The notes: a model not told the origin generated them from the letters alone. Shown: positions 44,601-54,338, counted from the stretch's first letter. The stretch: 64,000 bases of DNA from Kordia periserrulae (GCF_003054265.1 NZ_QBKT01000014.1:18458-82457), one strand, 5' to 3'. Translations and numbers: made by a program.

Positions 44601-47600
44601 TATGCTATATAATAATTCAGTACTTTGTGGCAAGCTTACGGCAATAACATCTCCTTTGGTTATTTTCTTTTGACGAAGATATACTTTGAAATTTTCCGCT
44701 TTTTCGTTTAGCGTTTTAAATGTTACCGTTTCATGTTCTGTTTCAATAGCTACAGCATCTGGGTTTACAATCACTTGTTTTTCAAAAAGACTCAGCAACG
44801 TTTCTGTTTGTGAGTACTTTACTGCTGTATCATTGAATGTGTCAATACGATCTTTTAATTCTGCTGTGTTTAATAAAGATATTTCTGAAAATAAAACATG
44901 TTGATTTACGATTATTTGAGCTATTATTCGCTCTAAGTATACAGATACGTTTGATGCGATGTTTTCATCAAAGAGTGCGGTAGCATATTCCACTACGTAT
45001 GACAAATGTGCGCCTTCTTCAAAAAATTCGAGCGAAAGATCAAATTTTGAATATCCAGCATCAAAAAAGCGCTGTGTCAATTGATATGTTGTTGTTTTTG
45101 CTTGTATTGCTGATGGAGAGAATAAAAACATGGTGTCAAATAGCGGATTCCTGCTTACATTTCTATTCGTATCGAGTTTGTCCACCAAAAGTGAATAAGG
45201 ATATTCTTGGTTTTCCTGACAGTTCTTCAATAAAGCAACATCTCGTTGTAATGACGCCACAAAGTTTTCATTTTTGTCCGTTTGAGTAAGTACCGGAAGA
45301 TTGTTTACAAACATTCCTAATACCTGTTGCAAGTCTTGATGTGTTCTTCCAGAAACTGGAATTCCGACAACAATTTCTGTTTGTCCGGTTAGTTTTGCCA
45401 GCAACCATTTGTAGATGCTAAACATTAGCATGTGCAGCGTAGCACCATTTTGCAAGGCTACTTGTTTTAATTGGTGACTTGTGGTTTCTGTAAACTGAAA
45501 TTTTACTCTTTTACCCTTCGTGCTTAATAATGCAGGTCTTGGATGGTCGGTCGGTAATTCGAGGGTTGGAATTCCGTTTTCGAAGAGCTCCGTCCAAAAT
45601 TTTTCTTGTGTATCGAAATTATTTTTTAAAATGTTATTTCGCTGCCAATACACATAATCTTTGTATGAAATAGGAAGTTCTTCTACAGCTAGTTCATTAT
45701 AGATTTGATGAAATTCTTCCATGAATTTTTGCACCGAAAGTCCATCCATACTAATGTGATGAAAATCGAAAAAGAGTACTTTTTCATCTGTACCAGTATC
45801 TAACAGAGCGCATCGCATCAAGATATCTGATTCTAAATTGAACGGTTTTACTAGTTTTTTAATCGTTGCATCAACTTTGTTAGCTTCACATTCTAAAGAC
45901 GCTACCGCAACCTCAACATGTTTCTGTATGGTGAACTTTGGAACATCAAATAACTGAAATGAACTTCGTAATACAGCATGTCTGGAAACGAGATTGTCGA
46001 GTGTTTTTTGTACTTTTTCTAGTATTAAATTTCCTTTAACAGTAAACGCTACTGGAAGATTGTAAGCTATGGAGGTTTTGTCTAGTTGCCATGCAAAAAA
46101 TAATCGTTGCTGAGCCGATGATAGGTGATAGTATTTGTCTTCTTTTACTTTGACGATAGGTACATATTCTTTTTTGTTGAACTGACCAATTTTTTCAGCA
46201 AACGCTCGTATTGTTTGCACTTCATAAAGTGCTGTGAATGGAATTTCCTTTTCAAATGTGCTGTGAGCTTTCATGATGATTTCTGCAGCTTTTAAAGAGG
46301 TGCCTCCAATGTTAAAGAATTTATTAGTAACTCCTATTTGTTCATTATTGAGAACTTGTTTCCAGATTTCTAGTAATTTTTCTTCCGTTTCGTTTTGCGG
46401 AGAAATAATTTCAATAGTTTTTTTCTGATGTTCCTGTATGAGCGCTGCTAGTGTTGCTTCTGTTTTCTTGTAGTCTCCATTTATGTATTCTTGCAATAGC
46501 TTGAAACGTTGTAGTTTTCCACTGGTTGTTCTCGGAATGTTTTTAACTGGTAAAATACGGTCTATTGCAACACCAATTCTTAAATTTATATGTGCTTGAA
46601 TCGTCAGTGCTGTTTCTACAAATTTTTCAGGTTTTCCTCTGTAGAAAACAAAAGCAATGGTTTGTTCTATCTGGGCAACAGGATTGAAAAAACCGACAAT
46701 AGCTATTTTATTGAGTTCTATTTCTTCCAGTTCTTGCGCAATGCTTTCAATATCGTGTGGATAATAGTTTTGACCGTTGATGAAGATAATGTCTTTATAT
46801 CTTCCTGTCATATACAGACATCCATCTTTTAAGAATCCGAGATCGCCTGTTTTTAACCATCCTTTTTGAATGACTTCATTGCTTTTCTTTGTATCATTAT
46901 AATATCCTGCGGTTACATTTTCACCTTGTATAACAACGTGTCCAATGACTTCTTCTGCAACAGGATTGATCGTATTATCTACAATTGCTACATGACAATT
47001 GTCAATAGCCGTTCCTAGATTTACAAATGAGATTCCTTCGTTTTCTTCTGAAGTTGCTATTACTTTATCCCCAAAATTCAATGCATCTCTTCGTACTTGA
47101 TATGAGATGATAGGATCTTCTAATTTGGAGATACTTACTGCCAAACTCGCTTCTGCCAAGCCGTACACTGGACACATTGCTTGTGACGCTAATCCGAAAG
47201 AAGTTGCCCATTCTAAAAAATCGTAGCATAATTGTTCGGATATTGGTTCTGCTCCATTGTATATTAACCGTACAGACGATAAGTCCCAGTTGTATTTTTC
47301 TGCTTCGCCACAGTGCTTCATGATGTATTTGTATCCAAAATTTGGAGAACAAAGTATGGTAGCATTGTGCTGTGAAGCCTTATCAAACCAAAGCGAAGGT
47401 CGACGCACAAAGAGATTTGTAGGAATTAAATACTGATGCATTCCACAAAAGAGTGGATTGAGATGAAAACCTATCAATCCCATATCATGTGTTAAAGGCA
47501 TCCAACTCAACATTGCATCTGTTGACGTATACGCTGCTGCATTGGCAATAGCCTTTACATTGGTGATAAGGTTTTTGTGAGTTAACACAACTCCTTTTGG

Positions 47601-48128
47601 ACTTCCAGTACTTCCTGAGGAAAACTGAATGAATCCTATGTCATCGGGTTGTGCATCTACTATGGTTCCTTCAATGTTTGCGTTTTGTATTTTGTCTACA
47701 TTGATATGGTTTTTTTGGATTTTTTCATATATCGCTGTAAGTCCGTTTGCATGTGCATAGGTTTCTAAACCACGAAGTATTTTTTCTTCTGTTAGGAGAT
47801 ACGGTTTGTGCAATACTTCACATACGTTAAAGAATTTCTTTTTACGATCATCTTGATGACTTGGAGTTAATGGTACTGGAATGATTCCTCCTAAAATACA
47901 CGCCCATAAGACCAATACAAAAGTTTTGTTATCGTCTATTTGAAGTACTAATTCTTCGCCTGGATTGAGTCCTTTTTGTTGCAAGAATCCCAAAATTTTC
48001 AGCGAGGAAGCATATAACGCTGCATACGAGAGAAAGTCTTCTTCATTGGCTCCACTGATAAATGTAATTCCAACATCATGGAGCGTACTTCTTTCTTTCA
48101 GAACTTCTATAAGGTTGTGTTTTTCCAA
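41682..48128 (-). CDS. NRPS initiation protein: FAAL-ACP-C-A(Asn)-PCP-E
   Basis: This protein has 2148 residues. Domain order: fatty-acyl-AMP ligase (about 1-560; FSSGSTGSPKGVVLTHKNL, WMPLTHDMGLIG typical of FAAL), carrier (about 575-650, FFNIGGTSLKA), condensation (about 665-1100, HHISMDG intact), adenylation (about 1115-1600, A10 Lys in LTKNGKVD), carrier (about 1635-1700, FYEFGGDSIKA) and epimerisation (about 1715-2125, HHLVVDGISWRILLEDL, FNYLGQF). My eye-read specificity code is D-F-T-K-I-G-E-V-G-K, close to the Asn code DLTKLGEVGK. Predicted product: fatty acyl-D-Asn on the carrier. The acidic C-terminus (SQNELDDLFS) looks like a docking peptide. It is the last gene of the operon although it starts the assembly line. 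Confidence 0.9.
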   Translation of the reverse strand: MEKHNLIEVLKERSTLHDVGITFISGANEEDFLSYAALYASSLKILGFLQQKGLNPGEELVLQIDDNKTFVLVLWACILGGIIPVPLTPSHQDDRKKKFFNVCEVLHKPYLLTEEKILRGLETYAHANGLTAIYEKIQKNHINVDKIQNANIEGTIVDAQPDDIGFIQFSSGSTGSPKGVVLTHKNLITNVKAIANAAAYTSTDAMLSWMPLTHDMGLIGFHLNPLFCGMHQYLIPTNLFVRRPSLWFDKASQHNATILCSPNFGYKYIMKHCGEAEKYNWDLSSVRLIYNGAEPISEQLCYDFLEWATSFGLASQAMCPVYGLAEASLAVSISKLEDPIISYQVRRDALNFGDKVIATSEENEGISFVNLGTAIDNCHVAIVDNTINPVAEEVIGHVVIQGENVTAGYYNDTKKSNEVIQKGWLKTGDLGFLKDGCLYMTGRYKDIIFINGQNYYPHDIESIAQELEEIELNKIAIVGFFNPVAQIEQTIAFVFYRGKPEKFVETALTIQAHINLRIGVAIDRILPVKNIPRTTSGKLQRFKLLQEYINGDYKKTEATLAALIQEHQKKTIEIISPQNETEEKLLEIWKQVLNNEQIGVTNKFFNIGGTSLKAAEIIMKAHSTFEKEIPFTALYEVQTIRAFAEKIGQFNKKEYVPIVKVKEDKYYHLSSAQQRLFFAWQLDKTSIAYNLPVAFTVKGNLILEKVQKTLDNLVSRHAVLRSSFQLFDVPKFTIQKHVEVAVASLECEANKVDATIKKLVKPFNLESDILMRCALLDTGTDEKVLFFDFHHISMDGLSVQKFMEEFHQIYNELAVEELPISYKDYVYWQRNNILKNNFDTQEKFWTELFENGIPTLELPTDHPRPALLSTKGKRVKFQFTETTSHQLKQVALQNGATLHMLMFSIYKWLLAKLTGQTEIVVGIPVSGRTHQDLQQVLGMFVNNLPVLTQTDKNENFVASLQRDVALLKNCQENQEYPYSLLVDKLDTNRNVSRNPLFDTMFLFSPSAIQAKTTTYQLTQRFFDAGYSKFDLSLEFFEEGAHLSYVVEYATALFDENIASNVSVYLERIIAQIIVNQHVLFSEISLLNTAELKDRIDTFNDTAVKYSQTETLLSLFEKQVIVNPDAVAIETEHETVTFKTLNEKAENFKVYLRQKKITKGDVIAVSLPQSTELLYSILGILKAGAIYLPISEETPQKRLEYIINDSKSKLLVCREAKELETLTYECILPTSNVMEYNHETTQELPLSQKDAAYIIYTSGTTGNPKGVKVGHKSIVNYLQWASEEYLNGESLAFPFFTSIDFDLTLTSIFLPLITGNTIVIYNNDAAEMPLKSVFTEQKSEIVKLTPSHMKVLINNKIQVASSVKKIIVGGEKLTPEIARDFLKLCKHEVSIYNEYGPTEATVGCMIHQFEPFKDTITVPIGKPISNAKIYVLDEFKKPVPKGVIGEIFIGGDCLSMGYVNNNELTDEKFVSNPYKEGELMYASGDLAKIKPSGIIEYIGRRDQQVKINGHRIEIEEIKLALKSFKGIQDAIVTTVVNDKGVIELYAYYITEAEIARDVNDIMLKTWLLDKIPHYMIPKYFVEIETIPLTKNGKVDIKKLQVQKHSAITQEAEVVSTRLNEKIRSVYRTVMEAPEFDLQSNFYEFGGDSIKATQIVSKLREENIKVSPKEILTYSTVTELAFYLENNQNREESNTTQYEQGILKGTKEHTAIEKWFFSQNFTNPSFYNQSVLLTLHRPIHKKVLQKTLQELIAQHDGLRLNMAAASGKLFFNTKHLEHNCNVEEYTINTPRELPEYCTKIKNTFDITRSLLIKAAILNVKETDEQLLFITAHHLVVDGISWRILLEDLYRIYHTIEAGKALKQMQKTASLSHFTNALENYYNKEKRAQELPYWKTIAETPFQLPITATHTESTIEKVAQMVMKVEQKTTHWLLKESANYKVDIQTILHTVLAKTIAEWCQTSQIKIELENHGRHLDTVDVSRTVGWFTVMHPVVFEIQGTLVQNLQSVKETLNNIPEHGLGYGLLKDELNNKDTAITPVRFNYLGQFGNELTNDFFTLKQEDTGVESDRQNQLTATLEINAMIVSQVLTLQWNYDTEVISKATIQLLEKAFKNHLNELINKLQKSEDPLLTPSDFNDLEISQNELDDLFS

Positions 48129-48159
48129 TTTTTTGATGGTATTTTAGGTATGGTTTGTA

Positions 48160-51100
48160 TTAAAGTTTTTCCAAACTTTTTTCTCTAATCACTACTGTAG
48201 ATCTTCCTTCTCGCATTTCTACAATTTTATCGGCAACATCGTAATAGAAGTCATCGTGAGAAATGGCGATAATTAATTTTCCAGCGGCTTTCATTTCGCG
48301 AATTATCGTTCTGTAAAAGAATTGTCGGAATTCAGGATCTTGATCTGCTGCCCATTCGTCAAATAGTAGAATTGGAGAATCTTGTAAGTAACATTGCAAT
48401 AATCCTAAACGTTTTCGTTGCCCTGAAGACAATTCGATAGTACTGAATTCATTATTCGTTAGGCTTACTTTTTCTTTTAATCCTAACTTATTCAAGAAGT
48501 ATGCTATTTGTTCTTCTTTTCCTTCGGTATCTATTCCGTATAGTTTTTTGAATAGATATGGAGGATTGAATACTGTTGAGAAATATTCACTCATTTCTAC
48601 GTTAGGAATCTCTTCCCCATTGATTGAAATTACGCCTGCGTCAGGTTTGTACAAGCCTGTCAAGATTTTAGCGAGTGTGGTTTTTCCACTTCCATTTCCG
48701 CCCGTAATGAATATCACTTCTCCTGCTTTTGCTTCAAATGTTACAGGACCAATTGAAAAGTTTTTTCGGTCTTTTTCATCTCCTTTATAGGTAAATTCTA
48801 CATCTTTTACAGCCAAACTTTTTACTTCAGGAATTTCTAGAGATTCTAAATGTTTATCATCTTCCAAATCTGCTGGAATTTCTTTTAAAAAGTTCCGAAT
48901 TCTGTCGTATGATACTTTTAATCGCATCACTTCAGGAATGGAATTGAGCACGCCATTGATAGGCCCAATTAAATAAAGTAGAATGATTACAAAGCTCATC
49001 AATGTATAAAAAGGAATATATGGAAACAACTTAGGAAGTCCCATAGACACCATTCCCAGTAATAGTAATAACAAAGATTCTCCTACTAAGAAACCATTGA
49101 TGAATTTTACATCGGCAATGAAGTTTTTTTCTTTAAATCGATGCGCACTTTTGGATAAATCTTCTTCATATTCTCTTTTCTTTTTGTAATGTTGACTGAT
49201 TTCCTTGAGTCCATCTACCAAAGCACTGATTAATCCCATAAATATATTGCGTTCATCACGAGCTTCTTCAAAGAAACGATGGGCACTTTTCCCTACGTAC
49301 TGGTATAATACTGTTAATAAAATCATCACTATTAACACCAATCCTGTTGCCCATAATGAGATGGAAAAGAGATATACAAAAGCTCCTATGATGGTAATTG
49401 TACTCGTTATTAAGCTTACAAATAGTGAGGCGTATCGTCCCACAGAGTTTGTATCATCGTTGATTACGGTAAAAATTCGTCCGTTATCCATGGCTTCTAG
49501 CTTTTGGTAAGACGTTTTTAATACTTTAGATATTACCTTCATACGCATATCGTATACTAGGTTTACCGCCATTTTGGTGAGTCTTATTTGCACAAAACGT
49601 CTTCCAAAGAGGTAGATAGCCAACACCAGTCCGTAATAGAAAACTAAGTATTTTAGTTGAATATTGGTTTGCAATGCCGAAGTAATTAAAATAATCGCCA
49701 TAACATTTGCTAGTCCTGAAATGATACTAAAAAGTAATATTTTCGGGATTCTGCTTTTGTAATAGTTTTCTTCTGGTAACAACATTCCTACCAAATACGC
49801 TACATAGGAAATACCGAATACACCTAGAATCATGTAGATTAACATTTCAAAGCTGCCTGGTGTCCAAACTAGCATGGAATCCCAATTGAATCCAGCCATT
49901 ACTTCAGGAATGATATATATTCCAAGTAAAAATGGTATTGCCGCCAATACTGCTAAACAGAACTGTTTTATTTTTTTTCCATTGACCTTTGCAATGCTTC
50001 GCTTGCCTTTACTCCAGCCTAAAAATGCCATGATAATGTAAGCGAATACAATGAGTGTGTATACGGACAACGCGATAAAAAGCATAGAGAAGAAACCATC
50101 GCTATTGTCATCAACCATGACGTCGTTGTTGATTTCTTTGTTTAATACTACGTTCGTTAGCTGATTTGCCAATAAGGAAGTATAATTGCTATTGGTGTTC
50201 GTCAATACAGCAACACCAAATTTTTCATTTGGTCGTAAAATGATGTGCGAACTAAAGTTTGGGTTGATACCACTATGGAATATTTCGTTGTTTCCGCTCA
50301 ACGATACTTCCCAACCTTGCGCATACGATAACAATCCGTGTGGTGCTACTGAAGTATCGCGTTGCTGCGTTTTTACAATTAAATCTGTCATTGACGATTC
50401 TTCAATTCCAAGTTGAAGTGCTAACCACGTTGCCATGTCATTAGCATCAGAGATGACATATCCAGCGGCATTGTTTCCTTTGTAGCGAGGTGCATCGTAT
50501 TCTCTAGCACCAAAAAAGGCAGGTTTGTATCCTTGTGCCAAAAGAAGCGAATCTTTCGGAATGCCTATTGTTGTATTGGTTAAACCTAGTGGATTAAATA
50601 CTTGTTCTGTAATGAACGACTCAAATGATTTATTTGTTATTTTCTGAGCAACGAGCGCCAACACATCATAATTGATAGTCGTATATTCGTACGTAGAACC
50701 TGGCTCGGAAGATAATTCTAGTCCTTGTAATTTTGCTACTGTTTGCGCTAGCGCATCTTTTGCTGTTGATGCTGGAATTTTTGAGATGGTTTCCCAAGGA
50801 ATTCCACTGGTATGATGCAATAAGTGCTTAATTTTTATAGTTTGCTGCTTTCCATCGTATGTTACGCTAAAATCAGGTAAGTATTTTGATACCTCATCAT
50901 CTAGGCTTAGTTTGCCTTCATCCACTAGTATTTGTATCGCTAATGCTGTAAAAGCTTTACTATTAGAAGCTAATTCAAAAAGGGTTTCTGGTGTTACCTT
51001 TCGCTGTTCGTCTACATCAGCAAAACCATAACTTTTTATCATGGTTTTCTCAGGACTTACAATGATGATACTAAGACCAGGAATGTCTCCTTCTTCCATA

Positions 51101-51228
51101 ATGGTATTTACAACCTCATCAATTTTGTCACTGTCAATACGCACTTGTTCCTGTGACCAAAGTCCAGTATACGTAAAAAAGAGCAATAACATCAGTATTG
51201 CAGAAGTCATTTTTATAGGTTTTATCAT
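48160..51228 (-). CDS. S12 peptidase (ClbP-like) fused to a cyclic-peptide-type ABC exporter
   Basis: This 1022-residue protein has a signal (to about 25), then an S12 / beta-lactamase-fold serine peptidase (30-370) with SNSK (Ser88, Lys91), Tyr182 in YEYTTINY and HSG (318-320). Three transmembrane helices follow (about 376-403, 420-441, 458-483), as in ClbP. Next come a six-helix ABC transmembrane domain (about 495-760) of the PvdE/SyrD type and an ATPase with GGNGSGKT (843-850), an LSSGQRKR signature and LLFDEWAADQDP Walker B. Peptidase-ABC fusions are known in D-Asn prodrug clusters such as paenilamicin and zwittermicin (from memory). It likely removes acyl-D-Asn in the periplasm and exports the peptide. 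It is directly upstream of the acyl-D-Asn NRPS gene (31-bp gap). Confidence 0.88.
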   Translation of the reverse strand: MIKPIKMTSAILMLLLFFTYTGLWSQEQVRIDSDKIDEVVNTIMEEGDIPGLSIIIVSPEKTMIKSYGFADVDEQRKVTPETLFELASNSKAFTALAIQILVDEGKLSLDDEVSKYLPDFSVTYDGKQQTIKIKHLLHHTSGIPWETISKIPASTAKDALAQTVAKLQGLELSSEPGSTYEYTTINYDVLALVAQKITNKSFESFITEQVFNPLGLTNTTIGIPKDSLLLAQGYKPAFFGAREYDAPRYKGNNAAGYVISDANDMATWLALQLGIEESSMTDLIVKTQQRDTSVAPHGLLSYAQGWEVSLSGNNEIFHSGINPNFSSHIILRPNEKFGVAVLTNTNSNYTSLLANQLTNVVLNKEINNDVMVDDNSDGFFSMLFIALSVYTLIVFAYIIMAFLGWSKGKRSIAKVNGKKIKQFCLAVLAAIPFLLGIYIIPEVMAGFNWDSMLVWTPGSFEMLIYMILGVFGISYVAYLVGMLLPEENYYKSRIPKILLFSIISGLANVMAIILITSALQTNIQLKYLVFYYGLVLAIYLFGRRFVQIRLTKMAVNLVYDMRMKVISKVLKTSYQKLEAMDNGRIFTVINDDTNSVGRYASLFVSLITSTITIIGAFVYLFSISLWATGLVLIVMILLTVLYQYVGKSAHRFFEEARDERNIFMGLISALVDGLKEISQHYKKKREYEEDLSKSAHRFKEKNFIADVKFINGFLVGESLLLLLLGMVSMGLPKLFPYIPFYTLMSFVIILLYLIGPINGVLNSIPEVMRLKVSYDRIRNFLKEIPADLEDDKHLESLEIPEVKSLAVKDVEFTYKGDEKDRKNFSIGPVTFEAKAGEVIFITGGNGSGKTTLAKILTGLYKPDAGVISINGEEIPNVEMSEYFSTVFNPPYLFKKLYGIDTEGKEEQIAYFLNKLGLKEKVSLTNNEFSTIELSSGQRKRLGLLQCYLQDSPILLFDEWAADQDPEFRQFFYRTIIREMKAAGKLIIAISHDDFYYDVADKIVEMREGRSTVVIREKSLEKL

Positions 51229-51308
51229 TTTTGTTGTTTTTTTAAGATTTCAAAAGGATTGTGTTGGTGCTAAGTTTTAGTCTTTTATCAAAAAGATTCA
51301 ACCTACGT

Positions 51309-52541
51309 TTATATATTTTCATGAGTGATTTCCACTGCGTTTTTTAGGTGTTTTTCAACGAATTGAAGCGCCGTTTTTTGCGCGTTTTGTTGTTTAAATA
51401 GATGACACATTCGGCTGACATTTTCTGTGATTTCGGTATCGTTTAGTACTTCTAAGAGTGTTTTGGATACGTACGATGCATGAATTTTTTCAACATCAAT
51501 TATCTTCCCTAGATGATGGTGTTGTATGCGCAACGCATTGTCCATTTGATCACGTCCCATAGGAATGATGATTGTTGGAACACCATAGTAAATGGTTTCT
51601 TTAAGTGTTCCAAGTCCTCCATGAACCACAGCCAACGAGGCATGTTGTAATACTTCTTTTTGCGGTAACCAATCAAAAACAGTTACGCGCTCACTTGAAG
51701 AATGCTCTTTTAGAAATGCTACTTGATTTCCTCCTGTTGTAATGAATAAATGGTAATCGTCCATTTCTGGAGCTTGCATGCTTTTAACAGCTGTTTCAAA
51801 AACTTTCTGTGTTTTTTCAGGATATTTTTTGATTTGCGAGCCCATGCTTAAAAAGATTAACTTTTTACCTTTTGGGAGCAAACTGTCAATGTCAAAAGCT
51901 TCTTTGTTTGTTGCTTCCAAAATTCCTGGTCCTGCAAAACAAATCGCTTCATCTCGTTTTCGCTGGTGAATTTGTAATTCTTCAGGATATAAGAAAATAA
52001 TCGGCGCATTTTTTACTGGCAAAGCAAGGTCAGCCAAACTACTTGCCGATTTATTTTTTTCGCGAATTAATGCTAATAATTTTTGAGGAGTATCGCCGCT
52101 TAATTGCATAAAACGATACACACAGGCATTGCCCAATAATTCTCTAACAATTGATTTTGTGTCTTTTGTTTTTTCTAAAAAGTACGAGCAATATGTTAGT
52201 AAAGGAATTTGATATTTATAGTGTAATATCAACCCTTCTAACACCATGAACGAGCTTTGTAATATTATTTTTGGGCGAAGTGCCTGCATGAATTCGTCAA
52301 TCGCATCAGATACCAAGAAACCAAAGTGATCTTTTTTATGAGTTGCTTCGGTTTTGGATAAGGAAAACATATTGTAATACGCAAACCCTTTGCTTTCTAC
52401 TATCGGACAATCTGCTTCCAATCCGGTGTAGACTACGGTGTAACCTTCGTCCCGCAATTGAGAAGCTATTAAAAGTGTTGGATAAATATGTCCGGCTTCG
52501 GAATCAATTAATAGTAATATGTCTGCTTTTGTAATGTTCAT
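51309..52541 (-). CDS. GT1-family glycosyltransferase (macrolide/UGT-like)
   Basis: This 410-residue protein has a GT-B fold: an N-terminal acceptor domain (ILLLIDSEAGHIYPTLLIAS) and a C-terminal donor domain with VTVFDWLPQKEVLQHASLAV and VVHGGLGTLKETIYYGVPTI, followed by PMGRDQMDNA. HGG(L)GT with a distal D-Q is the UGT/MGT nucleotide-sugar signature. It sits inside the NRPS operon, so it probably glycosylates the peptide (for example a beta-hydroxyl) or makes an inactive self-protective form, as macrolide GTs do. The sugar is not predictable, and no deoxysugar genes are visible. Confidence 0.85.
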   Translation of the reverse strand: MNITKADILLLIDSEAGHIYPTLLIASQLRDEGYTVVYTGLEADCPIVESKGFAYYNMFSLSKTEATHKKDHFGFLVSDAIDEFMQALRPKIILQSSFMVLEGLILHYKYQIPLLTYCSYFLEKTKDTKSIVRELLGNACVYRFMQLSGDTPQKLLALIREKNKSASSLADLALPVKNAPIIFLYPEELQIHQRKRDEAICFAGPGILEATNKEAFDIDSLLPKGKKLIFLSMGSQIKKYPEKTQKVFETAVKSMQAPEMDDYHLFITTGGNQVAFLKEHSSSERVTVFDWLPQKEVLQHASLAVVHGGLGTLKETIYYGVPTIIIPMGRDQMDNALRIQHHHLGKIIDVEKIHASYVSKTLLEVLNDTEITENVSRMCHLFKQQNAQKTALQFVEKHLKNAVEITHENI

Positions 52542-52624
52542 TTGTGTAAATTTTTATCTACCAAGTATCTGAATACGATTTTTTATGTGCGTTCCTCTAC
52601 ATTTATACAAGTAGGTCTATATTC

Positions 52625-54247
52625 CTAGCTTGTTGATAGTTCGCTTGTGTATTCTATAATTTTCTCTCCAAAGAGTCTTTCGGAAGAAATTCCGTTTTGA
52701 CTACAGTACTCTAACAACTTGTTTGATTCAATAATTGGTTTGGATTCTTCCGTGTATTTGATAGAACTGATGTATTGAAGCCAAGGTTCGAGTCCCATCG
52801 CATATACAAATACATCTTTTGGCTGAAACGTGTCAATAAGTTCTCTTGCTTGCTCAAAGTCACAACCTGCTAATCTACGCGATTGGTCATTTTCTCTTGT
52901 CATTGGTTCAGGCAATAACGGTCCGTACAACCAAGATAATGGAGCACCGTGACATTCCATTCCCAAGAAAATGACATCAATGTTTCCTATCACATCTTTT
53001 ATTCTTCTGTACAGGCTTGGAGATACATTACACGAATCAGCAGCAAATAGCATGCTCTTATCATCCTTAAATTTAACGTGATGACATAGTTTGCTTCGTA
53101 CGTCTAAGTCACTGTGTTCTCCTAAGAATGGCAATCCAGTAATAGAGCAATCTTCAAAATCAATAGTTTCCATTTCTCCGAGTTCAATAATATTTTTGAA
53201 GCCTAGTTTTTTAAACATTAGTTTTAAACTTGGATCTTGTAGTGTGCCGCCACTGTTTTTAGGAATGACAATATTTTTAATTCTTGAACGAAGACGCAAT
53301 AAGGTTTCAAGGAGAATATGATCTTGATGGTTGTGTGTAATTACGGCATAATCAATTGTTTCTGGAAGATCTTCATAAGTATATCGTGAAATGTCAGAAT
53401 CGTATCCGTAACTGATGAGCGGATCGGCTAAAATGGTAGTATTTTTTGTTTCTACAAGAATACATGCGTGACCAAAATAACGCGTTAGAATTCCGTCGCC
53501 TTTGTATGGTTCGTACACTTTTGGAGCTTCTGTTGTAAAGAAACTGTCAAACAATTCTTGTTCATCAGCAGTTAGGTTGAATAACGATTTTATGTCTCCA
53601 TAGCGTTGTGGTTCGCGCGCCATTTCAAAGAGTGTATCTATTTCTTTACTTTTTAAAGGCAAGTTAATTCTAAGCTTTCCTGGCGTTGGTAAAAACGGCG
53701 TACTCAATACAAAAGATCTTGAATCATCGTCTTGCACTAGGAATAAATTAAAACTTTGTAAATCTTCATTGTAAAATTCCGTTTCATACAAGAGCGATTC
53801 AAAGAAGCGAAAGGAAGCATTGTTGTTAATGTCATAAAACAACTCTACAAGTCCGTCCAAGTTTTTAGGAATTTTATCGTACAATCCGTCCAAAGAATAG
53901 CCGTTTTCTTTTTTTAACAATTCAAAAAGTGCTAAAATATCTTTTCTAAGCGTTAGTAGATTTGCACATTTATCTTTGGTGTTTTCTACCATACTTTTGA
54001 TTTCATTGACTCTAGAAGCAGGATGATCTACAAACGGACCTCCTAACATTTTTGGGTTTTTAACCGCTTCTTCATGCAATTCAGGATATTTTAAGAAAGA
54101 TTCCATAATGGTAAGATGTCTTCCGTAAATATTCATGGCTGAAGTTGCTGGTGAAATTAGATGCGACCACGCATACCAATTATCAAATAAAGGCTCAATT
54201 ACTAAGTTTGATTTGATGTAAACTAAATCATTGTCTGAAAAGTTCAT
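52625..54247 (-). CDS. CmlA-like diiron beta-hydroxylase (metallo-beta-lactamase fold)
   Basis: This 540-residue protein, like CmlA (about 530), has an unusual N-terminal domain of about 245 residues and a C-terminal metallo-beta-lactamase fold (from RYFGHACILVETKNTTILAD). The metal motif is HNHQDH (His305, His307, Asp309, His310; HxHxDH), with further ligands likely in GEHSD and AADSCN. CmlA hydroxylates the beta carbon of an amino acid held on an NRPS carrier. Placement between NRPS genes, next to a Phe-specific module, suggests beta-hydroxy-Phe (inference). An ordinary MBL hydrolase is the alternative, but the length and N-terminal domain argue for CmlA. Confidence 0.75.
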   Translation of the reverse strand: MNFSDNDLVYIKSNLVIEPLFDNWYAWSHLISPATSAMNIYGRHLTIMESFLKYPELHEEAVKNPKMLGGPFVDHPASRVNEIKSMVENTKDKCANLLTLRKDILALFELLKKENGYSLDGLYDKIPKNLDGLVELFYDINNNASFRFFESLLYETEFYNEDLQSFNLFLVQDDDSRSFVLSTPFLPTPGKLRINLPLKSKEIDTLFEMAREPQRYGDIKSLFNLTADEQELFDSFFTTEAPKVYEPYKGDGILTRYFGHACILVETKNTTILADPLISYGYDSDISRYTYEDLPETIDYAVITHNHQDHILLETLLRLRSRIKNIVIPKNSGGTLQDPSLKLMFKKLGFKNIIELGEMETIDFEDCSITGLPFLGEHSDLDVRSKLCHHVKFKDDKSMLFAADSCNVSPSLYRRIKDVIGNIDVIFLGMECHGAPLSWLYGPLLPEPMTRENDQSRRLAGCDFEQARELIDTFQPKDVFVYAMGLEPWLQYISSIKYTEESKPIIESNKLLEYCSQNGISSERLFGEKIIEYTSELSTS

Positions 54248-54338
54248 AATATTTTAATTTTAATGTGATTAATTATGTTATGTAATGAGGCGATTATCAC
54301 CTCTGTTTGTTGTATGTATTTGAGTGAACAATTATGTA

